From positions 124,001 through 188,000 of the forward strand of contig CANMQE010000001.1 of the NCBI GenBank assembly GCA_947499975.1: a stretch of DNA of 64,000 bases, in the 5' to 3' direction. The notes beneath the pieces are model-generated. The model saw only the letters and a list, made by a program, of their open reading frames with translations. It was not told the DNA's origin and did no database searches. The position numbers and the translations under genes are program-made. Position 1 is the stretch's first letter, and every line of letters begins with the position of its first letter. This document shows, piece after piece, positions 52,495 through 61,354 of the stretch. Origin of the DNA: an uncultured Sphingomonadaceae bacterium (lineage in GTDB: Bacteria > Pseudomonadota > Alphaproteobacteria > Sphingomonadales > Sphingomonadaceae).

Positions 52495-54062
52495 GCGTCC
52501 AAGCCCTGTGCCGCGAAGGGGCGCGGTGCATCCTCGTGCCAGCCGCCCGACTGCCGGATGAACCCCTCGTGCGTTGGCAGCTTCTGCGCGGTATCGGCAT
52601 AGGCGCGGCGCATCTGTTCCATCGCTGCTGCCACCTTTCCCTCGTCCAGCGTGTCGGCAATGGGATCGTGCGATTCGGGCCGCATGTTCTGACCCAGCAT
52701 CACCGCGACCCAGCTTGGCGTGGTGAACAGCTCTGCATTCTCGCGGAAGATGCGACCGTGCAGGCGCCACAATTCCATCTTCCGCGCCAGGCTATCGGGT
52801 ACATCCATGTGGCGGACATAGCGCCAGAATTCGGAGTCCTCGCGCTGCGTCGCCTTGTAATGCAGGACGATGAAATCGCGCACGTCCTCGAACATCTCCC
52901 GCATCCCGCGGTTGTATTCGTCCCGCTCCAGCGGGTTGATCGCCTTGTCGGGGAAGAGCGCGAAAAGACGCTGGATGCCGTTCTGGATGAGATGGATGCT
53001 GGTGGATTCCAACGGCTCGATAAACCCGCTCGAGAGCCCCAGCGACACGACGTTGTGGTTCCACGCCTTGCGCCGCATGCCCGTCAGGAAGCGCAGCGTG
53101 CGCGGCTCGGCCAGCGGTTCGCCTTCGAGGTTACCCAGCAGGATCGAACGCGCTTCGTCCTCCTGCATGTATGCGCTGGAAAATACGTGGCCATTGCCCG
53201 TGCGGTGCTGCAGCGGAATGCGCCATTGCCAGCCTGCGGCATGGGCGGTCGAACGGGTGAAGGGATCGGGCGGCCCCACGTTCGCCGTGGGCACCGCGAT
53301 GGCGCGGTCCATCGGCAGCCAGTGGCTCCAGTCTTCATAGCCTGTTGCCAGGCTTTCCTCGATCAGTAGGCCGCGAAAGCCGGAGCAGTCGATGAACAGA
53401 TCGCCGCCAACCACGGTTTCATTGTCGAGCTTTACCGCGGTGACGTCACCGGTTTCGCCATCGCGCCGGACTTCGATGATTCGCCCTTCCTGCCGCGTGG
53501 TGCCCTGCTTTTCCGCAAGACGGCGCAGGTAGGCTGCATAAAGGCTGGCGTCGAAATGGTAGGCATAGGCGATCTGGTTCACGAGGGACTTGGCCCCCAT
53601 TGCCGGCTTGCCGAAGCGGCCACTGCGTGCTGCCACCGTGCTCATGGAATAATCGCCGATGCCGCCCGCGTTCCCGCCGCGAGCGATCTCGCGCAGGTAA
53701 AGCTGGTGGAACGCAATACCGTGGAAATCCTGCCCGAACTCGCCGAAGGGGTGGAAATAGCTGTCACCCGGAAGCCCCCAGTTCCTGAACTCTATGCCCA
53801 GCTTGTAGGTGCCGCGCGTCTCGCGCAGGAAATCGCTTTCCCTGATATCCAGCATGGCGTTGAAGTTGCAGATGGGCGGTATGGTTGCCTCACCCACGCC
53901 GACCGTTCCGATGGCATCCGATTCGATCAGAGTGATCGTGCGTTTACCGTCGTCGAAAAAGCGCGACAGGGCAGCGGCGGCCATCCAGCCTGCCGTTCCG
54001 CCACCAACGAAGACAACCCGCGAAAGGCGATTTGCGTTACCGATAACATTTCCCCTCACCAT
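52491..54062 (-). CDS. Flavin-dependent tryptophan halogenase homologue D
   Basis: A 523-aa intact halogenase-type protein. FAD motif VVFVGGGTAGWMAAAAL (residues 16-32), GVGEATIP, catalytic Lys87 in TRGTYKLGIEFRNW, GWQWRIPLQHR and FIEPLESTSIHLIQ are all present. It is the promoter-proximal gene of the minus-strand chain D-C-cupin and faces the TonB receptor gene across a 168-base region that contains the second operator. Coupled expression of receptor and halogenases is therefore likely. The product, fate and substrate are not known. Confidence 0.9.
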   Translation of the reverse strand: MVRGNVIGNANRLSRVVFVGGGTAGWMAAAALSRFFDDGKRTITLIESDAIGTVGVGEATIPPICNFNAMLDIRESDFLRETRGTYKLGIEFRNWGLPGDSYFHPFGEFGQDFHGIAFHQLYLREIARGGNAGGIGDYSMSTVAARSGRFGKPAMGAKSLVNQIAYAYHFDASLYAAYLRRLAEKQGTTRQEGRIIEVRRDGETGDVTAVKLDNETVVGGDLFIDCSGFRGLLIEESLATGYEDWSHWLPMDRAIAVPTANVGPPDPFTRSTAHAAGWQWRIPLQHRTGNGHVFSSAYMQEDEARSILLGNLEGEPLAEPRTLRFLTGMRRKAWNHNVVSLGLSSGFIEPLESTSIHLIQNGIQRLFALFPDKAINPLERDEYNRGMREMFEDVRDFIVLHYKATQREDSEFWRYVRHMDVPDSLARKMELWRLHGRIFRENAELFTTPSWVAVMLGQNMRPESHDPIADTLDEGKVAAAMEQMRRAYADTAQKLPTHEGFIRQSGGWHEDAPRPFAAQGLDA

Positions 54063-54199
54063 AGTATTGCGAGCCTAACCGATCGCGCGAATGTTGGCAA
54101 TTTACCACAGGTACGGACAGAACTCGCTCTCAATGACTTGCCAAGAGAGAATCTGCCCGATAGGCTTCACCGGTCAAAAGAAAAGCTACCCGCCTTAAT

Positions 54200-54215
54200 A
54201 TGGTAGCGCTAACAT
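54200..54215. promoter_or_regulatory. LacI-type operator, copy 2
   Basis: ATGGTAGCGCTAACAT lies in the divergent region between halogenase D and the TonB receptor, 15 bases before the receptor ATG. It shares GGTAGCGCTAACAT exactly with copy 1. TAATAT at 54196-54201 overlaps its edge and could be a -10 element for the receptor, so binding there would block transcription. Confidence 0.82.
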
Positions 54216-54230
54216 GGGATGGGAGGTCTA

Positions 54231-57200
54231 ATGGCCATGAGTTTTGAGCGTACGGCTGAGCAAAGCAAGCTGTTCAAGAATATCCTGAAGGCGAGTGCAT
54301 CCACGCTGGTGCTGGGGGGCGCGATCTGCGCGGTTCCCGCTTATGCGCAGGATGGCGGACCGGACGAGGAAGTTGTCGATCCGGCTACCGGCATTCCGGC
54401 GGACGAGAATGTCATCATCGTGAGCGGCATTCGCCAGTCGCTGGCCAATGCGCAGGATATCAAGCGCGATTCGGACACCGTCGTTGACGCGATCACCGCC
54501 GAGGATATCGGCGCATTGCCCGATCGTTCGGTGACAGAGGCGCTGCAACGCGTTCCGGGCATCGCCATCAATCGCTTCGCCGGTTCCAACGATCCCGATC
54601 ACTTCTCGGTAGAGGGTTCGGGGGTCGTCGTGCGCGGTCTCAACTTCGTGCGGTCGGAATTCAACGGCCGCACGGCGTTCGCGGCAGGCGTTGGCGGCCA
54701 GGCGCTGAACTTTGCGGATGTTCCATCCGAACTGCTGGGTTCCGTCATCATCAGCAAGAACTCCACGGCGGACATGATCGAGGGCGGGCTTGCGGGCACC
54801 GTGAACCTCAACACCCGCAAGCCATTCGATCGCGACGGTTTCCACGTCGGCTTCGGTGTCGAGGCGAACTATGGCGATTTTGCGGAGGAATGGACTCCAA
54901 CCGGCTCGCTTCTGCTGAGCAACACGTGGGATACCGATGCGGGCCGTTTCGGCGTGCTGGTCAGCGGATCGTTTTCGCAGATCAAGAGCCGGGCCGATGG
55001 CATCCAGGTCGCTAACTATCAGACGCGCGATGGCCAGCTTGTAGCGCTGGCAAACACCGCAGACCGCTTTGTGTGCCGCACGAACCTGCCGTCTTCCGAA
55101 GACAGCAGGACGCTGCCGCCGCCGGGTGCAGCGTGCGGCGAGCTGGGCGCTCAGGGCGCGGACGGGTTTGCCGATTACGCCGATTACCGGGTGGCGCCCG
55201 TTGGCGGGCAGTTCCGCACGCAGAATTTCAACCGCAAGCGCGATGGCCTGGCCGTTTCCGCCCAGTGGGAAAGCGTGGACGAGCGGACCTTGTTCACCGC
55301 CGAATTCATTCGTTCGCACACTACCAACGACTGGGGCGAATACACTTACGAAGCAGCGCCGGACCTGTCGGAATATTCGACCTTCCCGATCGGCTGCCTT
55401 CAGAATGCCGATGGCCCCGCCGTTCGCGACAGCGCCGGCGCAGTTAATCCGGACGACGAGACCCCGCCGCGCGCGCAGTGCCCCGTCGGCGAATTCACCG
55501 ACTACATCTACGATGACAGCGGCCTGTTCCAGTCGGGCTATATCACCGATGTCAGCAATGGCTGGCGCGGCGATCCGGGTGCATCGCCCTTTGTGCCCAT
55601 CGGCGGTTCGCAGTATTCGCTGGCACGTCGGCAGGTCGCTGAAGAGGTTACGAACCACGATTACAGCGTGAACCTGCAGCACCAGCTGACAGAGCGCTTC
55701 GGCGTGGAATTCGATGCGCAGTATGCCACTTCGCGCAAGGAAAACGTCGACTTCACGGTTTTCGGATCGAACTTCGCCGATCAGGAACTCGACATTTCGG
55801 GCGATTATCCCGAGATCATTCCGCGCAAGCCGCAATATCTGGGCTATAACTGGTCGACACCTGGCGATGCTCTTGCCAATGCGACGGACGAGGAATACTT
55901 CAACGATCCGCGCTTCCAGTTCTGGCGCGCGGCGATGGATCATATCGAGGACAGCGAGGGCGACCAGTACGCCTTCGCCCTCGATACGACCTACGAGTTC
56001 GACGAATACGCCTTCATCCGCGAAGCAAAGGTGGGCGCGCGTTTCCAGTCGCGTGACCAGACGGTGCGCTACACCACGTATAACTGGGGCATGCTTTCCG
56101 AGACATGGTCCGGCTCGCGTCCCGTCAATTTCGACGATACTGCCGGCGACGGAAACCAGGAGCGGTACGAGTTTCCCAACTTCTTCCGCGGAGAGGTTCC
56201 GGCCCCTCCTGGTGCATTCTACTACAGCGGTGACCTGACCGAAGGTTACGACGAGTCCGTTGCCTACTTCCGGAGCATCCAGGATCGCGCTCGCGATCTT
56301 GGCGCCAGCCCTTCTTGGAACCCGCTTGCAGCGCGCGAGGGAGCCATCGACGGCACGCCGTTCCTGCCTTCGGACATCCAGCGCGTTCAGCAGGACGATA
56401 CGGCTCTCTACGCGATGCTGCGCTTCGGCAGTGAGGACATGTTTGGCGGGATCCGTTTCTCCGGGAATGTCGGCCTGCGTTACGTCAAGACCTCGGTGAC
56501 ATCATCCAGTTCGCGCACGCCCGGCTCAGTCGGATCGCTGAACATCGCCGATCCCTTTGACGTTCGCTGTCAGCTGCGCGACCGGCCAGAGCAGCTGGGC
56601 GGAGGTCAGGTTCGCCCCGGCGGTATCTGTACGCTGGGACAGGCGGCCTACGAGTCACTGCAGGATTTCGCCGACGGCAGTTTCGAATTCACCGAGATCG
56701 AGAACGATTACGATTACCTGTTGCCCAGCCTGAACCTGAAGTTTGGCCTGACGGACGATATCATCCTCCGCTTTGCCGCATCGAAGGTGCTGACACGGCC
56801 GGAAAACAGCTATATCCGTAACTACTTCACATCCAGCATCGACACATCGGGCAATTTCACCGGCAATGCCGGCGATCCGACGCTGCTGCCTGCCACCGCC
56901 TGGCAGTACGATCTTTCGCTGGAGTGGTACTTCGCCAGGGTTGGCTCTCTCACCTTCAATGCGTTCTACAAAGAGATCGACAACTTCTTCTTCCAGTCGA
57001 TCCGCCAGGAAACCATCACCAACGCCAGCGGCGATACCCGCGACGTGACGGTTCGCGGACCGGCGAACTTCGATGGAACGGGCAAGATCAAGGGCTTCGA
57101 GGTTGCCTACCAGCAGACCCTCGACTTCCTGCCGCAGCCTCTCGACGGTTTCGGCGTGCAGGCCAACTACACCTATATTGACAGTGAAGGCCTGCCAAAC

Positions 57201-57602
57201 ACGTTCCTGAATACGGGCGCTCCGGTAACGGAATCGACGATCCCGCCGGGCAACCTCCCGCTGGAACAGCTATCGAAACACAATTTCAACCTTGCCGGTT
57301 TCTACGAGAGAGGTCCGATTTCGCTGCGTGCCGCCTACAACTGGCGTTCCCGCTTCCTGCTGACGGCATCGGACGTGATCTTCCCGTATTACTCGATCTT
57401 CAACGAGCCGACCGGCCAGCTCGACGCCTCGATCTTCTTCAACATCAGCGACCGTGTGAGGGTTGGCGTGCAAGGCGTGAACCTGCTGAACGAGGTGACC
57501 GAAACATCCCAGGCCTACACCGGCGATCCGGATGTGCTGGCACCGCGATCGTTCTTCATGAACGACCGGCGCTTCTCCTTCATCTTGCGAGGAAACTTCT
57601 AG
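54231..57602 (+). CDS. TonB-dependent receptor (TonB-Xanth-Caul type)
   Basis: A 1123-aa outer-membrane receptor that imports oligosaccharides with TonB energy. A long signal peptide ends near AVPAYAQ (residue about 43). A TonB-box-like stretch (VIIVSGIRQSLANAQDIK) is next. The plug follows from about residue 70 (VVDAITAEDIGALPDRSVTEALQRVPGIAINRFAG and GLNFVRSEFNGRTAFAAG), and the beta barrel fills about 250-1123, ending RRFSFILRGNF with terminal Phe. The ATG at 54231 follows GGGAGGTCTA, a strong ribosome-binding site. Size and plug sequence fit large glycan receptors of sphingomonads and Caulobacter. With GH10, GH3 and GH67 neighbours, xylan oligosaccharides are the likely cargo. Confidence 0.93.
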   Translation: MAMSFERTAEQSKLFKNILKASASTLVLGGAICAVPAYAQDGGPDEEVVDPATGIPADENVIIVSGIRQSLANAQDIKRDSDTVVDAITAEDIGALPDRSVTEALQRVPGIAINRFAGSNDPDHFSVEGSGVVVRGLNFVRSEFNGRTAFAAGVGGQALNFADVPSELLGSVIISKNSTADMIEGGLAGTVNLNTRKPFDRDGFHVGFGVEANYGDFAEEWTPTGSLLLSNTWDTDAGRFGVLVSGSFSQIKSRADGIQVANYQTRDGQLVALANTADRFVCRTNLPSSEDSRTLPPPGAACGELGAQGADGFADYADYRVAPVGGQFRTQNFNRKRDGLAVSAQWESVDERTLFTAEFIRSHTTNDWGEYTYEAAPDLSEYSTFPIGCLQNADGPAVRDSAGAVNPDDETPPRAQCPVGEFTDYIYDDSGLFQSGYITDVSNGWRGDPGASPFVPIGGSQYSLARRQVAEEVTNHDYSVNLQHQLTERFGVEFDAQYATSRKENVDFTVFGSNFADQELDISGDYPEIIPRKPQYLGYNWSTPGDALANATDEEYFNDPRFQFWRAAMDHIEDSEGDQYAFALDTTYEFDEYAFIREAKVGARFQSRDQTVRYTTYNWGMLSETWSGSRPVNFDDTAGDGNQERYEFPNFFRGEVPAPPGAFYYSGDLTEGYDESVAYFRSIQDRARDLGASPSWNPLAAREGAIDGTPFLPSDIQRVQQDDTALYAMLRFGSEDMFGGIRFSGNVGLRYVKTSVTSSSSRTPGSVGSLNIADPFDVRCQLRDRPEQLGGGQVRPGGICTLGQAAYESLQDFADGSFEFTEIENDYDYLLPSLNLKFGLTDDIILRFAASKVLTRPENSYIRNYFTSSIDTSGNFTGNAGDPTLLPATAWQYDLSLEWYFARVGSLTFNAFYKEIDNFFFQSIRQETITNASGDTRDVTVRGPANFDGTGKIKGFEVAYQQTLDFLPQPLDGFGVQANYTYIDSEGLPNTFLNTGAPVTESTIPPGNLPLEQLSKHNFNLAGFYERGPISLRAAYNWRSRFLLTASDVIFPYYSIFNEPTGQLDASIFFNISDRVRVGVQGVNLLNEVTETSQAYTGDPDVLAPRSFFMNDRRFSFILRGNF

Positions 57603-57625
57603 AATACGTGCTCCCTGAAACTTTC

Positions 57626-57663
57626 AAGGCCGCTTCACCCACGGGTGCGGCGGCCTTTTTCTT
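57626..57663 (+). terminator. Terminator of the TonB receptor gene
   Basis: GGCCGC and GCGGCC flank a loop of CACCCACGGGTG (itself pairable) and are followed by TTTTTCTTT. It lies 24 bases after the stop codon. Confidence 0.88.
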
Positions 57664-57710
57664 TGCCTTGGGATCCAGCGATTCCCGCTTGTACGATAGC
57701 CTCGCCCCAC

Positions 57711-57752
57711 AAAAAATCAGGCCCGCTCTCCGGTGAAGGAGGCGGGCCTGAT
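57711..57752 (-). terminator. Terminator of the GH10 gene
   Basis: On the minus strand ATCAGGCCCGC and GCGGGCCTGAT form an 11-bp stem and are followed by TTTTTT. It lies 28 bases past the GH10 stop, back to back with the receptor terminator. Confidence 0.92.
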
Positions 57753-57780
57753 CGAGCTTGAACCCTTGGAAGAGGCGGAC

Positions 57781-58965
57781 TTAGCCGGCGAGAGACTGCG
57801 CGATCGCGGTGCGCAGCGGCTTTGGTTCGAGATCGGAGGTGTAGGGCGTGCCGCGCACTTCCAGGCCGTCGTCCCGCTCTGCGGGCTCGAAATACTGCAG
57901 CCAGTTGTACTTGTCGGCCATACCCCAGGCGAGAACATCGTCCAGATGCTCGTCATATTCCATCATCAGGTCGAGATAGCGGCGCGCGAAATCCGCCACC
58001 TTGGCGTCCCGCTCCGCGATATTGGCGGGCAGGGCCTTGTCCTTCACGTCGAACTCGGTGATCAGCAGCCGGTAGCCCATGCCGGTAACTTCATCCAGGA
58101 ACCTGCGCCACTCGCGCTCAGCATAGGGTCCGACCCCGGTTGCAGGATCGATCGAGAACATCTCGATATGCGACTGGATGCCCAGCGCATCCACCGGCGT
58201 TCCACGTTGGCGGAAGCCTTCCAGCAGCCGCAGAACGTCGTCGCAGTGATCGCGATGCGCGGGCTCCCAGCTCATGTAGTCGTTATAGACCAGCTGACCC
58301 TGCGGCAGTTCTTCGCGTGCGGTGTGGAAGGCAAGGTCCAGCACGGCCTCTGGTGTGCCCATTGCGCGGCTGAGGCTGGTTTCGATAGGCGCATTGCGAT
58401 CGTGATCGATGGCCTCGTTCACCACGTCGTAACTGGTGATCTGTCCCCGGTAGCGGTTTACGACAGTCCGGATGTGTTCCGTCACGAGGCGCTCTGCCTC
58501 GATACCCGGTGTCGCGCCGAAATCGTAATTGTTCAGCCATTCGGGAAACCATTGCGGGCGATGCCACAGCAGGGTGTGGCCGCGCAGGGCGAGATCATTG
58601 GCCTTCGCCCACTGCGCAATCGCATCCATCCGCGCAAAATCGTAAGTTGCCGGATCGGGGCGAAGGGCCTGCCACTTCATCTCGTTCTCCGGCACCACCA
58701 TCCCGCATTCCGCCTTGATCAGGCGGGTATAGGCGGGGTTCTGGATGCTGCCGGTATCCGCGCGGCCGGGGGTGGAGGCAATGGCGCTGCCGAAATGGCG
58801 CCCGCCGCGCATGGCGATGGCGTTCAGCGAGGGGGTGGGAAAAACCGAGGTATCGGACGCTGCCGACTGAAGCACGCCGGAAGTTCCGCCCATGCACGAT
58901 GCAAGCGGAATCGAGGCAATGCCGGCCAATGCCTTGCGGCGTGACATTTCGAAACGTCCGTTCAT
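57781..58965 (-). CDS. GH10 endo-1,4-beta-xylanase, Tat-exported lipoprotein
   Basis: A 394-aa family-10 xylanase that cuts xylan backbones inside the chain. The acid/base Glu is 184 in SYDVVNEAIDHD and the nucleophile Glu 304 in LLITEFDVKDK. GHTLLWHRPQWFP carries the substrate His and Trp. The N-terminus is unusual: MSRRKALAGIASIPLASCMGG has a twin-arginine pair and a lipobox with Cys24, so the enzyme probably leaves folded by the Tat system and is lipid-anchored. ATG at 58965 follows the upstream GH3 stop by one base (TAGAATG). It is third in the chain GH3, GH3, GH10. Confidence 0.93.
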   Translation of the reverse strand: MNGRFEMSRRKALAGIASIPLASCMGGTSGVLQSAASDTSVFPTPSLNAIAMRGGRHFGSAIASTPGRADTGSIQNPAYTRLIKAECGMVVPENEMKWQALRPDPATYDFARMDAIAQWAKANDLALRGHTLLWHRPQWFPEWLNNYDFGATPGIEAERLVTEHIRTVVNRYRGQITSYDVVNEAIDHDRNAPIETSLSRAMGTPEAVLDLAFHTAREELPQGQLVYNDYMSWEPAHRDHCDDVLRLLEGFRQRGTPVDALGIQSHIEMFSIDPATGVGPYAEREWRRFLDEVTGMGYRLLITEFDVKDKALPANIAERDAKVADFARRYLDLMMEYDEHLDDVLAWGMADKYNWLQYFEPAERDDGLEVRGTPYTSDLEPKPLRTAIAQSLAG

Positions 58966-58966
58966 T

Positions 58967-61354
58967 CTATACGATCTCCACTTCAACGGATTGCAGGTTC
59001 TCAGAGCTTGCCCCGACGCTGAGCATCACGGGGCCGGGTTCGTTCACTTCGCGCATTTCGCGGTTCCAGATGGCAAGCTGCGCCGGTGTGAGGGTGAAGC
59101 GCAGCGTCCTCATCTCGCCAGCTTCCAGCCTCGCCCGCTCGAACCCCTTGAGTTCGAGTACGGGGCGGGTGACGGAGACATCGGTGCGGGTGATATACAG
59201 CTGCACCACCTCATCGCCTGCGCGCGGGCCGGTGTTGCGGATATCCACCGCGATCCGGATGGGCTCATCAGGGCCATATCGCGCCTTGTCCGATCGCGGC
59301 GGCGAGATCGCGAAGGAAGTGTAGGACAGGCCGTGGCCGAAGGGGAACAGCGGCCCCTTGTCATCGAACAGATAGCCGCGCCGCGCGCTGGGCTTGTGAT
59401 TGTAGAAATAGGGAACCTGCCCCTCGTTGCGAACGACGGTCACCGGCAGTTTTGCGCCGGGGTTCACATCGCCCAACAGGGCCTCGGCAACGGCAGTGCC
59501 GCCTTCCTGCCCGGGATACCAGCATTCGAGGATGGCGTCTGCCTTCTCCACCACGTTGGGCCAGCTTGGCGGCCGACCGTTGTAGGCCGCCACGATCAGC
59601 GGTTTGCCGAGCGCGGCGAGGGCATCCACCAGTTCGTTCTGCTCGCCGATTAGATCGATATCGGTGCGGTCGCCCAGATGGTTTTTCGCAAAGCCCTCGC
59701 GACTGGTCTGCTCCGTGTCGCCGATGGCAAGGATAATGGTGTCTGCCGTGCTGGCGACTTCCACCGCTTCCCGGATCAGGCGCAGGTTCTCCTCGCGGTC
59801 GGCAAGGTAGATAAGATCCTGCGAGCGATCCTCGCTGGTGGTGATGAACACGCCTTGTGCGGTAACGAAATCGGCATCGGGTGCCATCTGTCGCAGCCCT
59901 TCTATCAGGCTGATCGCCTGCTTCGGCACACTGGAATAGCCGCCAAGCCGGGCGATGGCGTGGTTCGGCCCGATCACCGCCACGCGGCCCATACTCTCGC
60001 GGTCCAGGGGGAGGGCACCGTCGCGATTGGTCAGCAGGCAGACGGATTTTCTCGCCGCTTCCAGGGCCAGCGCACGCGCTTCGTCGTCTCCAGTGAGGCG
60101 CGCCGTCAGCGCCTTGTCGCCATAGGGATTCTCGAACAGGCCGGCGCGGAATTTCAGCGTCAGCATCCGCGCGCAGGCCGTATCGACGAGCGTTGCGGGT
60201 ACGCGGCCCTGGCGGACGGCATCGGGGAGCGTGGCATAGGCCATGCCTTCGGGCAGTTCGCTGTCCACGCCCGCTTCCAGCGATTGCCGTGCGGCGTCTT
60301 CCAGATCGGTGGCAACGTGGTGCAGGGTCGCCAGTTCGTGCACCCCGCCGTAATCGCTCACGATCACGCCGTCGAAACCCCATTCGCCGCGAAGCACGCT
60401 GCCCAGCAGCCAGGTGCTGGCGTGGCTGGGCATGCCGTCGATCTCGTTATAGCTGGGCATTACCGCGCCGACGGACGTGCGCTGCACGATCTCACGGAAC
60501 GGCGGGAAGAAATTTTCGCGCAGCTCTCGCTCCGCCAACTGCGCGGGGGAGACATTCACGCCCGCTTCGGGCTGGCCGTGCCCGGTCATGTGCTTGAGCG
60601 TTGCGAACACCTTGCCATCGCGCAGCCGTTCGAACTTGCCGGGCCCCTGCAGTCCCTCCACGGCGGCAACGCCCATCTCGCCGACGAGGTAGGGGTCTTC
60701 CCCCCAGGTTTCCTCGATCCGGCCCCAGCGCGGATCGCGCACGATGTCGACCACAGGGCTGAGGACCAGCGGCACGCCGCGCGCGCGCACCTCGCGCGCG
60801 GTCACGGATTGCACGCGGCGCATCAGATCGACATCAAACGTGCCCGCAAGCGCGATGGCCTGCGGGAACATGGTGGCCTGTGTCGCCATGTAGCCGTGAA
60901 GCGATTCCTCGTGCAGCAGCACGGGGATGCCCAGCCGTGTATCCTCCAGCGCCCAGCGTTGCAGGGCGTTGATGAAATCGACGGTCTGTTCCGGCGTGCG
61001 CCAGCGAGCCGCCGTGCCGCCCGCGGCGCCAGTGATACCCGGCACGCCGCGCTTGTCGCTGGGGCGGGTGACATGGCCGATGCCATGGGGAAACGCCGCG
61101 CTCGCCTTTTGGGGGTTGAAAGCGAGCTCGTCGATCATTTCGCCCTTGTCAGCCCACGCGGTGCGGATCTGCGCGACCTTCTCTTCCAGCGTCATGCGGG
61201 CCATCAGGTCGGCCACGCGCGCGGCAATCGGCGCGGCGGCATTCTTGTAGAGCGGGCCGCTTTGAGCAAGGGCGGCGGGGGCATTCGCTACCGCCAGCGC
61301 GGAAAGGCTGCCGCCCGCCAGAAGTTTCAGCGCATCGCGCCGCTGCACGCTCAT
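58967..61354 (-). CDS. GH3 beta-xylosidase/beta-glucosidase, Tat-type signal
   Basis: A 795-aa exported GH3 enzyme with N-terminal TIM barrel, C-terminal sandwich and fibronectin-III-like tail. The nucleophile Asp is in VIVSDYGGVHELA, and KHMTGHGQPEAGVNVSPAQ and GRIEETWGEDPYLVGEMGVAAVEGLQG are family landmarks. An N-terminal QRRDALKLLAGGSLSALAVANAPAALA looks like a Tat signal. It likely removes xylose from xylo-oligosaccharides; glucoside activity is possible. Its ATG overlaps the upstream GH3 stop as ATGA, and GH10 follows. The two GH3 proteins share layout but are clearly diverged, with different signals. Confidence 0.92.
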   Translation of the reverse strand: MSVQRRDALKLLAGGSLSALAVANAPAALAQSGPLYKNAAAPIAARVADLMARMTLEEKVAQIRTAWADKGEMIDELAFNPQKASAAFPHGIGHVTRPSDKRGVPGITGAAGGTAARWRTPEQTVDFINALQRWALEDTRLGIPVLLHEESLHGYMATQATMFPQAIALAGTFDVDLMRRVQSVTAREVRARGVPLVLSPVVDIVRDPRWGRIEETWGEDPYLVGEMGVAAVEGLQGPGKFERLRDGKVFATLKHMTGHGQPEAGVNVSPAQLAERELRENFFPPFREIVQRTSVGAVMPSYNEIDGMPSHASTWLLGSVLRGEWGFDGVIVSDYGGVHELATLHHVATDLEDAARQSLEAGVDSELPEGMAYATLPDAVRQGRVPATLVDTACARMLTLKFRAGLFENPYGDKALTARLTGDDEARALALEAARKSVCLLTNRDGALPLDRESMGRVAVIGPNHAIARLGGYSSVPKQAISLIEGLRQMAPDADFVTAQGVFITTSEDRSQDLIYLADREENLRLIREAVEVASTADTIILAIGDTEQTSREGFAKNHLGDRTDIDLIGEQNELVDALAALGKPLIVAAYNGRPPSWPNVVEKADAILECWYPGQEGGTAVAEALLGDVNPGAKLPVTVVRNEGQVPYFYNHKPSARRGYLFDDKGPLFPFGHGLSYTSFAISPPRSDKARYGPDEPIRIAVDIRNTGPRAGDEVVQLYITRTDVSVTRPVLELKGFERARLEAGEMRTLRFTLTPAQLAIWNREMREVNEPGPVMLSVGASSENLQSVEVEIV

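Noticed and set aside
54063..54199. A small precursor peptide gene between halogenase D and the TonB receptor
   Set aside because: I looked for a short frame with a ribosome-binding site in the divergent region and saw none; the region is better explained as promoters and the operator.
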